Shown here: piece by piece, positions 22,775 through 29,602 of the stretch | Layout of the letters: each line of letters opens with the position of its first letter | Position numbering within the stretch: position 1 is the stretch's first letter | DNA from: a virus | Direction: 5' to 3' (one strand) | Virus record (IMG/VR): IMGVR_UViG_3300020156_000051 | Span: 1 to 41,773 of that record | Length of the DNA stretch: 41,773 nucleotides | Notes under the pieces: model-generated | What the model saw: only the letters and a program-made list of their open reading frames with translations | Databases searched by the model: none | What the model was told of the DNA's origin: nothing | Position numbers and translations under genes: made by a program

Positions 22775-23234
22775 GAGTTCATGACGCATAGGCACATGTG
22801 CATGTGACACACAGTGATGGTGTGCCGTAGGCGCATGGATACAGGATCGTGATCTGTGTGGGGTGTACACAGTGGACAGTGCACGAGCGTGTGTCCACAT
22901 AGGACACATGTACCAGTGCAAGCCCATGCACTTGTGCACGTAGATGTAACAGTGCTGTTGCGTCGTGGAGGGAGTACCTAGGTGCCTCTGGTACAAGTGC
23001 CCCGTCCCTGCGCCCCCTGCTTCCACGTACCCCACCCACCGCAGTACGGCGCCCCCGAGTACCCGCGTCCCTCAGCACCCCCGTACCAGGGAGCCCCATC
23101 TGGTAACCTCGATTACCGCCTAGAATCGCCCCTCAGGCACCCTGAGCACCCTTCCTGATACAGGACACCCACCCCCTGGGAAAACGCCCCTCAGAGGCAC
23201 ACTCAGCACGCCGTGCGCAGGTACCCTGGTGCAC

Positions 23235-23279
23235 GCCCCTCGGTACGCGCTATCCCGGGTAGTGGCGTACCAAGGGGCT
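23235..23279. repeat. Large dyad with CCCGGG centre
   Basis: GCCCCTCGGTACGC pairs with GCGTACCAAGGGGC (13 of 14 positions), separated by 16 bases that contain CCCGGG. It lies 12 bp before the terminator and could form a cruciform or a second transcription stop. Confidence 0.6.
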
Positions 23280-23290
23280 CGGACACGACG

Positions 23291-23324
23291 AAACCGGGCA
23301 CCCTGTTCGGGTACCCGGTTTCTC
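23291..23324. terminator. Bidirectional terminator between converging operons
   Basis: AAACCGGGCACCC (23291-23303) and GGGTACCCGGTTT (23309-23321) form a 13-bp stem with one mismatch and a TGTTC loop. It is followed by TCTCT on the plus strand and preceded by an A-run that supplies a short U-run for the minus strand. It can stop rightward transcripts from the non-coding region and leftward ones from the accessory genes. Confidence 0.8.
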
Positions 23325-23363
23325 TGTGCCGTGTGTTCGATTGCCGATCCGGTCAGGCCGTGC

Positions 23364-23510
23364 TCACAGGAACATCAGGCCCGGAATATCGGACGCGTGC
23401 CCTGACTCCACCTTGTCCGGGTACTGCTCGTGCAGATGATCCGCGCACAGCGGCTCACCGTTCAGCGTGACATCGGCGGCGGTCGTGCACTCCCGTGTGC
23501 AGGTGATCAC
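23364..23510 (-). CDS. Small Cys/His protein, 48 aa
   Basis: GTG start overlapping the upstream TGA (GTGA), with a GGGGGAAA site upstream. Ligand-like residues: ITCTRECTT and EPLCADHLHE, a possible C-x3-C...C-x2-H zinc knuckle. Last gene of the right-arm leftward transcription before the bidirectional terminator. Function unknown. Confidence 0.6.
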   Translation of the reverse strand: MITCTRECTTAADVTLNGEPLCADHLHEQYPDKVESGHASDIPGLMFL

Positions 23511-23632
23511 TTCGTTTCCCCCTGCTCCGTTTCCCGTGCTTCCTGCTCCTTGGTGCGTCGTTCCGCCGCTTTCGCGAGTTCCTCCTTCACCCGTTCCTGT
23601 TCCACCATGCGACTGATCCTGTCGTCTCCCAC
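23507..23632 (-). CDS. Short charged coiled-coil protein, 41 aa
   Basis: Almost entirely Glu, Lys, Arg and Gln in a helical pattern (MVEQERVKEELAKAAERRTK). I use GTG 23632 with GGGAG upstream; an ATG nine codons further in is an alternative. Coupled to the next gene by GTGA. Confidence 0.5.
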   Translation of the reverse strand: MGDDRISRMVEQERVKEELAKAAERRTKEQEARETEQGETK

Positions 23633-23684
23633 GTGCCTCACTCCCTCGCTTCTCTCGCCACGACCGCACGGCCGTGTCAGTGCC

Positions 23685-23843
23685 TTACCCGAATACCGTG
23701 ACCCACCCCGCGCACGCGACCACAAACAGCACGAGGGCACATACCGTGCCGCTGATCGTTTCCGCGAACAGGGCTCCATACGCCAACGTGACGATTGCGA
23801 CGGCCCACCCGATCATGAGCACGTAATGCCAGAACTCGGCCAT
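23685..23843 (-). CDS. Small two-span membrane protein, 52 aa
   Basis: Two hydrophobic helices (VLMIGWAVAIVTLAYGALFA and SGTVCALVLFVVACAGWVTV) with a short polar turn. ATG at 23843 has only a weak ribosome site. Next to another small membrane protein gene; the pair may act together at the membrane. No function assigned. Confidence 0.62.
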   Translation of the reverse strand: MAEFWHYVLMIGWAVAIVTLAYGALFAETISGTVCALVLFVVACAGWVTVFG

Positions 23844-23850
23844 CACGGAT

Positions 23851-24006
23851 TCACTGTCCCTGCATCGTCGTGCACGGTGTGACCGACACCGTGACGGGCT
23901 CGTCGCCGAACAGAATGATCGGCACCAGTGCAACGAGGATCAGGGCGAGTACCACCGCCAGAATCACGATCACCTCGGCCCGGTCCTCGCGCGGTATCCA
24001 GCTCAT
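23851..24006 (-). CDS. Small single-span membrane protein, 51 aa
   Basis: A charged N-terminus (MSWIPREDRAE) is followed by one long hydrophobic helix (VIVILAVVLALILVALVPII) and a polar C-terminal tail with one Cys. ATG overlaps the upstream TGA by one base. Adjacent to the two-span membrane gene. Confidence 0.62.
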   Translation of the reverse strand: MSWIPREDRAEVIVILAVVLALILVALVPIILFGDEPVTVSVTPCTTMQGQ

Positions 24007-24194
24007 CACAGTTCCTCGGTTCCGTACACCTCGACCGTGTCAGAGTTCGCCGTCCAGAGCACCTGCGTCACGCGCATCGGCTGCTCTGCCCACCGCGCCC
24101 GCTCCCCGATGCGAGGCACACCGGGTAGCCACGCCACGCCCCACGTGCCACCGTCGCAGATCAGCTTGACGGCTACTCTCGTCTCCGGGCTCAC
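24006..24194 (-). CDS. Unknown protein, 62 aa
   Basis: GTG start with GTGA overlap to the upstream gene. Beta-rich with GVAWLPGVPRIGERARW and VTQVLWTANSDTVEVYG, reminiscent of a small barrel. The GE/GD turn also occurs in the upstream protein's C-terminus, so the two may be related. No family recognised. Confidence 0.66.
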   Translation of the reverse strand: MSPETRVAVKLICDGGTWGVAWLPGVPRIGERARWAEQPMRVTQVLWTANSDTVEVYGTEEL

Positions 24195-24646
24195 AGTTGC
24201 CTCACTTGGATGTCCACTTCGGACATGTCGTCATGCGCCCCGAACACAGCGCGTTCGACGATGTAGTCCGCACACCCGACATAGACGATGTCCCCGGTAC
24301 GCGGCACTACGGGGAGTTTGCACGTCGCCACCTTCATGCCGTTCGGATTCTTCCGGGACAGCTCGATAACGTGAACCGTGATCATCGCACGTACCTCCGT
24401 ATCTGGACGGTTCGCGTCGGACAGCTCCTCTGCGTTGGTCGACTCGAACTCGCGCGCGGCGTTCGTGATCACGTCCGCCACCTTCTGAGCGACGTCCGTG
24501 GGCAAGGTGAGCCACTTGGTCTCCGGAAAGTCCGAAACGTTGAGCAGTTCCGGTACACTGATCATCTTGACACGCAGCTTGCTACGTCCGCTGTAGTCCA
24601 GCTTGCCGAGTTCGTAACTGACATAACCGTGGTCCATTGTGGACAC
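24191..24646 (-). CDS. Unknown protein, 151 aa
   Basis: GTG at 24646 with AGAGAGGAAC. The C-terminus (VVPRTGDIVYVGCADYIVER) has the P-x-x-G-D-x-V-x-V pattern seen in the neighbouring 62-aa protein. The middle is helical (VAQKVADVITNAAREFE). A GTCCA-N3-TGGAC site (24632-24644) covers its first codons, so binding there could affect its translation or transcription. No family recognised. Confidence 0.68.
   Translation of the reverse strand: MSTMDHGYVSYELGKLDYSGRSKLRVKMISVPELLNVSDFPETKWLTLPTDVAQKVADVITNAAREFESTNAEELSDANRPDTEVRAMITVHVIELSRKNPNGMKVATCKLPVVPRTGDIVYVGCADYIVERAVFGAHDDMSEVDIQVRQL
24632..24644. repeat. Dispersed palindrome GTCCA-N3-TGGAC, exact copy
   Basis: GTCCATTGTGGAC; lies over the first codons of the 151-aa gene. 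One of four exact copies in the right half. Confidence 0.75.
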
Positions 24647-24654
24647 GTTCCTCT

Positions 24655-24888
24655 CTACTTGGTGCCCGAAGTCGGGACTTTGGTCCAGCCCTGCTGAGCG
24701 ATGTCCGCGCGCATGTCGCCGTACTCGCGCGGCGTGAGCGTCACGGAGAACGGCCGCACGTCGTCCCCCTCCGGGGTCACAGTGGCACTGATGCGGTCAC
24801 CGGACGCGTGGTTCCCCGACACAGAGACGTTGAACGTGTAGTCCCTCTCCACCTTGACCACCCGAGGGGCGAAGTGTCCCGGTGCCAT
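24655..24888 (-). CDS. Unknown beta-rich protein, 77 aa
   Basis: A pattern of strands (VVKVERDYTFNVSVSGNHA, DRISATVTPEGD, FSVTLTPREY) and a closing helix. It begins with MAPGHFAP and ends eight bases before the next gene. No family recognised. Confidence 0.64.
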   Translation of the reverse strand: MAPGHFAPRVVKVERDYTFNVSVSGNHASGDRISATVTPEGDDVRPFSVTLTPREYGDMRADIAQQGWTKVPTSGTK

Positions 24889-24891
24889 GGT

Positions 24892-25047
24892 TCAGCCCCC
24901 GATCCGCACGCTGTAGGTGTAGTGACGGGTCGACGGCTGCGCGAGGAACCTCACGCGACGACAGCCAAGGTCACGCTGCGCCTTGCGCGCGGCCTCACTC
25001 CGATTGGCGGCCCGGACGGTACGGATGACGGTACGCGACATGGTCAT
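24892..25047 (-). CDS. Small Arg-rich protein, 51 aa
   Basis: AAGGAG is correctly spaced for the ATG at 25047 and too close for the one at 25053. Basic helix (VIRTVRAANRSEAARKAQRD) then a strand-like end (HYTYSVRIGG). The 75-bp region upstream holds a GTCC/GGAC-type dyad. Possible nucleic-acid binding; unproven. Confidence 0.6.
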   Translation of the reverse strand: MTMSRTVIRTVRAANRSEAARKAQRDLGCRRVRFLAQPSTRHYTYSVRIGG

Positions 25048-25081
25048 GATCATTTCTCCTTTGGTCGTACGGGGGTGGCGT

Positions 25082-25108
25082 GTGCACTCTCCACAGTGGA
25101 CAGTGCAC
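25082..25108. repeat. Nested dyad carrying a duplicated 17-mer
   Basis: GTGCACT-C-TCCAC-A-GTGGA-C-AGTGCAC is symmetric at 24 of 26 paired positions. Its last 17 bases (CACAGTGGACAGTGCAC, 25092-25108) recur exactly at 22868-22884 in the non-coding region. It lies upstream of the 51-aa gene. Confidence 0.7.
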
Positions 25109-25125
25109 CGCCATCGGCCGGACGA

Positions 25126-25374
25126 TCAGTCTCTGTACCGCAGCTTCCGGATCACTGCGTGGAGCGACTGGTACGGGTGCCCACGTGTGCCGTAGGCGGC
25201 CCCCGCGCGCCCCTGTGCCTGCTGCACCATGTTCAGGGCATCCGTGCCCAGCATGTCGAATTCAGCCGTTGTACGGCCCAGTGTGACGGACCGCAGTTCG
25301 TCCGGCGTCAGAGTCTCCTTGAGCGCCCAGATGTTGTTATCCGTCAGGCGAGTGATCTTGATTTTGGCAGGCAT
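25126..25374 (-). CDS. Unknown protein, 82 aa
   Basis: Basic start (MPAKIKITRL), then a mainly helical body (NNIWALKETLTPDEL, DALNMVQQAQGRAGAA). AGGAGG upstream of the ATG. No family recognised. Confidence 0.66.
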   Translation of the reverse strand: MPAKIKITRLTDNNIWALKETLTPDELRSVTLGRTTAEFDMLGTDALNMVQQAQGRAGAAYGTRGHPYQSLHAVIRKLRYRD

Positions 25375-25376
25375 GA

Positions 25377-25940
25377 TCAGTCCTCCTCGTTTTCCGCACC
25401 GTGACGCCAGGCATCGGTGACCCTGATCGCGCGTCGTTGGCCTTTGGGCGACTTACGCTCGTACTCCGCGTACAGCGCGCCGATACCGAGGGTTTTGGTT
25501 TTGGAGCTGTACACGTGCTCACCGGCGTCGGTGTAGTAACTGGTCTGGATCTCTACCTCGAACCGATCGAACACGGAACGGGCGAGACACGCGGCGACGT
25601 TGTGCGGCGTACGCCCGAACGCGCAGGGGACCAGGCGACCATCCCTGTGCAGGCTATAGCCCTTGTTGAGACCATCTTGCGTGTCGTACAGCCCATCGGC
25701 TCGACGCTGCCACACGGTGGTGATCGAGTACCCCTGGGCAACGTAGTGAGCCTGGTCCGGTTCATAGTCGCGCCGATCGAGTTCGGCAAGGATGTTGTCC
25801 ACGTTGGACAGTGCTTCTCTGATTTCGTTGCCGCTCAGGGAGTCCATACGCAGGGCCGAGACGGTATCCCGGACAGTGGCCCGGAGATCGCGCGAGGTGA
25901 GCGGCCGGAGAACTTCCGGCGTGTAGACGTTAGTGATCAT
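25377..25940 (-). CDS. Unknown protein, 187 aa
   Basis: I place the start at ATG 25940 (MITNVYTPEVLRP) with AAGAGGATC, not the longer 26000 version. Helical N-terminal half (LRATVRDTVSALRMD, IREALSNVDNILAELDRRD) and a mixed C-terminal half with ATTCG-free GYSITTVWQRR and FEVEIQTSYYT strands. It contains an exact GTCCA-N3-TGGAC site (25797-25809). No family recognised. Confidence 0.7.
   Translation of the reverse strand: MITNVYTPEVLRPLTSRDLRATVRDTVSALRMDSLSGNEIREALSNVDNILAELDRRDYEPDQAHYVAQGYSITTVWQRRADGLYDTQDGLNKGYSLHRDGRLVPCAFGRTPHNVAACLARSVFDRFEVEIQTSYYTDAGEHVYSSKTKTLGIGALYAEYERKSPKGQRRAIRVTDAWRHGAENEED
25797..25809. repeat. Dispersed palindrome GTCCA-N3-TGGAC, exact copy
   Basis: GTCCACGTTGGAC inside the 187-aa gene. 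Confidence 0.75.
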
Positions 25941-25999
25941 GATCCTCTTTTCTCGACTGTCGGTAGTACTTACATGGTTGATCAGCGGCAAGAACGACA

Positions 26000-26242
26000 T
26001 CAGTCCCCCGCCTCTTCCTCAGCCTGAACACAATTGATCAAATCCTGAACAAAAACACCATCCGCCGGATCATGCGGGAACGGCATGTTGTCCTGTTGGG
26101 GATCTGGGCAGGACCCTCGATCGGATTCGTCAACGTAAATCACTTCACCGCCGAGGGCGGTACCGAGGCCAATGGGGTTGCCACATGCGGTGCAGTTAGT
26201 CGTGAACTGGACCTGTTCGCCAAATTTCGCCGCCCGTACCAT
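26000..26242 (-). CDS. Small Cys-containing protein, first gene of an operator-controlled unit, 80 aa
   Basis: ATG 26242 has GGAGG at ideal spacing and lies about 33 nt after the predicted transcription start; longer versions would begin upstream of the promoter. CTACGNP gives a C-x2-C, with further Cys at about 47 and 69, compatible with a zinc knuckle; the C-terminus is acidic. First gene of the 26.2-23.4 kb unit. Confidence 0.66.
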   Translation of the reverse strand: MVRAAKFGEQVQFTTNCTACGNPIGLGTALGGEVIYVDESDRGSCPDPQQDNMPFPHDPADGVFVQDLINCVQAEEEAGD

Positions 26243-26281
26243 CCCCTGAACCTCCGCACTAGCGTGACTCTGACTCCACAC

Positions 26282-26310
26282 ACTTAACCACACTGGTTAA
26301 CGGTATGGGT
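26282..26310 (-). promoter_or_regulatory. Promoter with TTAACCA/TGGTTAA operator
   Basis: Minus strand: -10 TTAAGT (26287-26282), 17-bp spacer, and ACCCAT at the -35 position. The palindrome TTAACCACACTGGTTAA (26284-26300) covers the spacer and -10. The -35 side (ATGGGT on the plus strand, then CACGG) is shared with the 29249 promoter. Confidence 0.6.
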
Positions 26311-26582
26311 CACGGGACGGTAACGTTGTGACTCTCGTACAGGTGCACGTGAAACCGCTTCTCCGTGCTCCACACCGCCGCCGTGCTCCACGGGTTCACC
26401 GGCTGCGCGTCCGGGTCGCGGACACATGCCCCACCAGGCCCCAGATGGCCCACGTACCGCAGAAGCACGCGGCGGGTACCCAGACACCCGGTGACCCTCA
26501 GGACGTCGTACACGGCCGGTAGGCCGCTGGAATCGACCCGTCGGGCGACCGCGCGCCCGACGGGTGCCGTCACGGTGGTCAT
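26310..26582 (-). CDS. Unknown protein, 90 aa
   Basis: Starts MTTVTAPVGRAVARRV and continues with a strand/helix mix (VYDVLRVTGCLGTRRVLLRY, STEKRFHVHLYESHNV). It ends exactly at the next promoter's -35 side. No family recognised. Confidence 0.62.
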   Translation of the reverse strand: MTTVTAPVGRAVARRVDSSGLPAVYDVLRVTGCLGTRRVLLRYVGHLGPGGACVRDPDAQPVNPWSTAAVWSTEKRFHVHLYESHNVTVP

Positions 26583-26585
26583 GAT

Positions 26586-26744
26586 CTAACCACCCGTTAC
26601 GACGTCGCGTGCTAATGAAAGTAAAGTGTCCAATTCATCCTCGGCGCCCTCGAACACGGACCAACCGTCAGAGACTGATGATCGTGCGCATACGTGCCAC
26701 TCTTGGTAGTACGGGGACCACATCACCGTCATGAGTTCTTCCAT
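26586..26744 (-). CDS. Small acidic protein, 52 aa
   Basis: ATG 26744 (MEELMTVMWSPYYQEWHV) has GGGAGG at good spacing. Two parts: an aromatic N-terminus and an acidic helix (EDELDTLLSLARDVV). Two bases downstream of the 375-aa gene. Function unknown. Confidence 0.62.
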   Translation of the reverse strand: MEELMTVMWSPYYQEWHVCARSSVSDGWSVFEGAEDELDTLLSLARDVVTGG

Positions 26745-26746
26745 GG

Positions 26747-27874
26747 TCAGACCTCCCACAGGAACACGGTGCGCGCGACGTACTTCACAGCGTCCTTGTG
26801 ACGGAGGTTGATCGCTGACGTGGCGGACTCGAACGTCCATTCGTTATCCTCGTACGAGTAGTACGCGTCCCGCACGGCGTCATCACCGTCCAACCCCCTG
26901 CGCGGGTCCTCACTGTCCAAAGTGGAATAGTAGGGGAGATGGTTGGCGGAGACACTGAGGTACGCGTCCACCAAGTCGTACGCGTCCTCGCAGGTTTCCC
27001 CGTCCACGGTCACCGGGAAATCGTCCTCGGAGAGGGGACACACGTCCCGCAAGTCACCTCGGATGTCCGAGCGAATGAACGCGTCCCACGTGTCCTCGGA
27101 CACTTCCCGTTCGTACTCGGACAGGGTTTCGTCGTTGAACACAGGGTAGTCGATCAGCCCTTCCAGCATGTTGACAAGACTGCGCATCCACATCAGTGCG
27201 TCCTCTGTGGACGGATATGGGTCATCCTGCTGATTGGCGAACGGCGACGTCTCGCCGACATATACTGTCGACACGTTGAACACGGAGCCATGGCCGCCCG
27301 TGTTCGGTTCCCGCACGGTGACCCCGGGATGACTCTCCAATGTGCGGTTATTGGCTGCGTCGTACTCGTTCCCGTGGTAATCGCCGCACGAGATGAGCGT
27401 AAGCTCGATGGGATCGAGTGCGTGCCCACAGACGTACGGGTTGTTGCCCACTGTGGACAGTTCTTCGCGGTCACGTGGCATGAGGGTTTCGGCACCATCG
27501 GACAAGATCAGCGCGCCGATCGTGTCCCGGGTGGGCATGGGGTACGTGTACGGCCACGACGGTTCCTGCGACAGGCGACGTCCCGACGATTCCCCTTCCG
27601 AAGCACACGACACGATGCGTTGCCACAGGTCCACTGCTTCCGCGAACTGTGCGGGGGTGTACTCCATGTCCGAATCATCCGTGTGATCCATGATGAGGGT
27701 AGTCTGGTCCACTATCGCCTCTGCCCAGCCGTCTTCGTACTCGTCACGAAGGATGACGTGAGCCCCACCATCGGTGAACCGTGTGAAGTAGCCAGTGAAC
27801 ATGGCAGACCCATAGAGCTTGCGTCCGCTCATTTTGAACTGTCGAGCGACTTCGGGAATGTCCGGGGTACTCAT
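26747..27874 (-). CDS. Large acidic protein of unknown function, 375 aa
   Basis: Asp and Glu outnumber Lys and Arg several-fold, spread along the whole chain (EYEDGWAEAIVDQTT, TDDSDMEYTPAQFAEA, DGDDAVRDAYYSYEDNEW). No catalytic motif is visible. Such charge could indicate a DNA-mimic or anti-restriction protein, but that is only a compositional guess. Contains GTCC/GGAC-type sites at 26915, 27200 and 27446. AAAGG upstream of the ATG. Largest gene of the 29.2-26.3 kb unit. Confidence 0.72.
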   Translation of the reverse strand: MSTPDIPEVARQFKMSGRKLYGSAMFTGYFTRFTDGGAHVILRDEYEDGWAEAIVDQTTLIMDHTDDSDMEYTPAQFAEAVDLWQRIVSCASEGESSGRRLSQEPSWPYTYPMPTRDTIGALILSDGAETLMPRDREELSTVGNNPYVCGHALDPIELTLISCGDYHGNEYDAANNRTLESHPGVTVREPNTGGHGSVFNVSTVYVGETSPFANQQDDPYPSTEDALMWMRSLVNMLEGLIDYPVFNDETLSEYEREVSEDTWDAFIRSDIRGDLRDVCPLSEDDFPVTVDGETCEDAYDLVDAYLSVSANHLPYYSTLDSEDPRRGLDGDDAVRDAYYSYEDNEWTFESATSAINLRHKDAVKYVARTVFLWEV

Positions 27875-27919
27875 ACCGGTAAACCTTTCTGATCTTGTTA
27901 GAGGTGGTCTGAGGGCCTG

Positions 27920-28138
27920 TCAGTCGATGGTCAGGTGATCGTCGACAAGACGCGCGTTCCCCTCCCAATTACGCTCGATCACTTCGGCGATGGTTTCCGA
28001 CTCACCAGTGAGGTAGTGCAGCGTCGTGGCGACCATGAGGTTGATCAGGTCCGTCGGCTCATCGGCGGTGATCTCCTCCACATCGTCAGCCGCCGCGTGG
28101 AGCGCGTCCCGAACTTGCTTCTCGAAATACGTAGCCAT
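27920..28138 (-). CDS. Unknown acidic helical protein, 72 aa
   Basis: Helical throughout (MATYFEKQVRDALHAAADDV, LINLMVATTLHYLTG, ETIAEVIERNWEG), with an acidic middle. Might be a small partner protein. No family recognised. Confidence 0.66.
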   Translation of the reverse strand: MATYFEKQVRDALHAAADDVEEITADEPTDLINLMVATTLHYLTGESETIAEVIERNWEGNARLVDDHLTID

Positions 28139-28153
28139 GATCGTTTTTCCTTG

Positions 28154-28681
28154 TCAGTCGTTGGGGCTGAGGAACATGGACCCGCTCACGCGGAGGAGGT
28201 TCGCGTGCTCCTCCGGAACCGAGATCATGAGCGCGCCCGGGTGGTGAATGTCGTCCTCGGGCAGTCGCTTCACGGTGAGCTGGAAAGTGGACGCGTCGGT
28301 GCTCACGCTCACCTGTACGGTGTCGCGTTCTTCGTCGATCCGAATGCACGCGTTGGTGAACCATTCAAGGGGCGCTTCGACGAGTTCGTGCGCGTCCGGG
28401 TGGTCGGTACTCCAGTCACACCGGCAATCCGGGTCCTCGCACACGTTGTTCGCCGACTGACACTCCATGCCCTCAGCGTCCTCGGGATAGTCGAAACGCT
28501 CCTCGCAAAGTTTGCACATCACGCGGCCCCGATCCTCGTTGTCGACCTCAACCTTACGGAGATCATCCGCGTAGGAACCAGGTTCCATGGCAATCTTCTC
28601 GCGGTAGCCGTCGGCAGGATCGAGGAACGTGGTGGCCATGTTGCTGGCAAGGTCACCGTTGATAGACGCGCTCATCCACAT
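28154..28681 (-). CDS. Zinc-finger-containing protein, 175 aa
   Basis: GAGAGGAC precedes ATG 28681. Central Cys cluster: VMCKLCEERF (C-x2-C), then MECQSANNVCEDPDCRCDW (four more Cys), followed by His residues. This looks like one or two zinc sites. The C-terminal half is beta-rich (TVQVSVSTDASTFQLTVKRL). The first 29 bases overlap the preceding small gene. Function unknown. Confidence 0.7.
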   Translation of the reverse strand: MWMSASINGDLASNMATTFLDPADGYREKIAMEPGSYADDLRKVEVDNEDRGRVMCKLCEERFDYPEDAEGMECQSANNVCEDPDCRCDWSTDHPDAHELVEAPLEWFTNACIRIDEERDTVQVSVSTDASTFQLTVKRLPEDDIHHPGALMISVPEEHANLLRVSGSMFLSPND

Positions 28682-28796
28682 GGGACAGTCCTCTCATGTC
28701 GTTGACTTCGGTGGTGTTGAGCTGTGCGAAAGGGTCGAGCATGCCGCCCGGGGGCTGGTGCAGCACCAGCCCCACGGGGATGTGCACGAGGATCAC
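28653..28796 (-). CDS. Possible small protein, 47 aa
   Basis: GTG start overlaps the upstream TGA (GTGA). Hydrophobic start (ILVHIPVGLVLHQPPGG) then polar. It runs 29 bases into the next gene, a long overlap, so it may instead be a translated leader. No family recognised. Confidence 0.42.
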   Translation of the reverse strand: MILVHIPVGLVLHQPPGGMLDPFAQLNTTEVNDMRGLSHVDERVYQR

Positions 28797-29212
28797 GTCT
28801 CCACGTACTTGGAAACGGACTCTCGCGCGGCCTGTAGTTCGAGTTTGGCCAGTTCGGTACGGAGTTCGTGCATACGCTCGTGGTCGCGGTCGTCGTGCGC
28901 GACCTGGTCCAGTAACGCGAGTTCGGAGATAATGTCCTTGGTGCGGGAGTAGGTGTCGTCCTCGGGCACCGTTTCCGCGTTGAGCGTGGCAGCGTGCTCC
29001 ACTGCTTCAGCGGTCTCCGGGTCGAGCCACTTCCACACGTCGTCAGCCATGTCGTACCCGTAGGCGTACGCCTTGCCCTCGCGGAGAAAGAACACGCGCT
29101 CCCCGTTCTCGTCGTTCTGCCGCACGACGTTGTACGCGTCCCGCATGAACTCGGGGAGTTCGTCGCGGAATAGGTGCTGGGGAGCGCTGTAGTCGGTCGG
29201 CGCGAGTTCCAT
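28793..29212 (-). CDS. Coiled-coil protein, first gene of an operator-controlled unit, 139 aa
   Basis: ATG 29212 (MELAPTDYS) has AAGGAA upstream and lies about 30 nt after the predicted start of transcription. N-terminal aromatic part (VFFLREGKAYAYGYD) and a long C-terminal coiled coil (IISELALLDQVAHDD, MHELRTELAKLELQAARESV). First gene after the 29249 promoter. No family recognised. Confidence 0.7.
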   Translation of the reverse strand: MELAPTDYSAPQHLFRDELPEFMRDAYNVVRQNDENGERVFFLREGKAYAYGYDMADDVWKWLDPETAEAVEHAATLNAETVPEDDTYSRTKDIISELALLDQVAHDDRDHERMHELRTELAKLELQAARESVSKYVET

Positions 29213-29248
29213 GGGATTCCTTCCGGTCGGGGGTGAAGCAACCAGGTC

Positions 29249-29277
29249 AGTTAACCACATCGGCTAAGGCTATGGGT
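29249..29277 (-). promoter_or_regulatory. Promoter with degenerate TTAACC/GGCTAA operator
   Basis: Minus strand: -10 TTAACT (29254-29249), 17-bp spacer, ACCCAT at -35, as in the 26282 promoter. The dyad TTAACCACATCGGCTAA (29251-29267) matches the 26284 site at 14 of 17 positions, and TATGGGT and ACGG beyond it are also conserved between the two. Confidence 0.6.
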
Positions 29278-29461
29278 AACGAAACGGTATACATCGGGGT
29301 GAGTTTCCGGGGAGGGTCCCCCATGCTGTGAGGACAGGAACGGGCACGCGGATAGACCGTAACCCGTTGACCTGTCAAGGGTCTTCCGTCACGTTGACGA
29401 TCTGTGATGATCAACAACGACCATGATCAAGTCCACTTAGGACATTCATGATCATTAACGT

Positions 29462-29514
29462 CGTTCAAGATCAACACTAGATCAAGATCGACTTCACTAG
29501 GTTGATCTTGAACG
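29462..29514. repeat. 14-bp perfect inverted repeat
   Basis: CGTTCAAGATCAAC and GTTGATCTTGAACG flank a 25-bp loop that itself begins and ends with CTAG. Together they could extrude as a cruciform in the GATC-rich region. Confidence 0.75.
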
Positions 29515-29516
29515 TG

Positions 29517-29576
29517 AAAAGACCCCCATGGATCCACTCCAGCGGCTAGTGGGCCGGAGGCGGAGGCACGGGGGTC
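29517..29576 (-). terminator. Possible long-loop terminator
   Basis: Minus strand: GACCCCC (29576-29570) pairs with GGGGGTC (29527-29521), followed by TTTTC. The loop is long (42 nt), so confidence is low. It would end the 35.8-29.6 kb unit. Confidence 0.4.
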
Positions 29577-29602
29577 GGGTAGCGCCAAGCCGGTGAGGGG
29601 GC

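Larger units (their letters stand above)
21807..23290. other. 1.5-kb non-coding region between converging operons
   Basis: No ORF here looks coding: the candidates lack ribosome sites and are Arg/Pro/Ser-rich shadow frames. Contents in order: an iteron-like cluster (21875-22040), GTAC-rich inverted repeats (22135-22170), a second iteron cluster (22520-22590), an AT-rich stretch (22620-22670), a TTGACA hexamer with two overlapping palindromes (22728-22774), a GTGCAC/CACATG-rich tract (22785-22960), a C-rich tract (22985-23220) and a large dyad (23235-23279). Confidence 0.75.
29278..29602. other. Non-coding, GATC-rich and AT-rich gap
   Basis: No gene in 325 bp. From 29399 to 29510 GATC occurs about eight times with three TGATCA, far more AT-rich than the surroundings. 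A 14-bp perfect inverted repeat (CGTTCAAGATCAAC, 29462-29475, with 29501-29514) and a GTCCACTTAGGAC site (29431-29443) lie in it. It precedes the 29249 promoter. Candidate regulatory, partition or secondary origin region. Confidence 0.7.
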
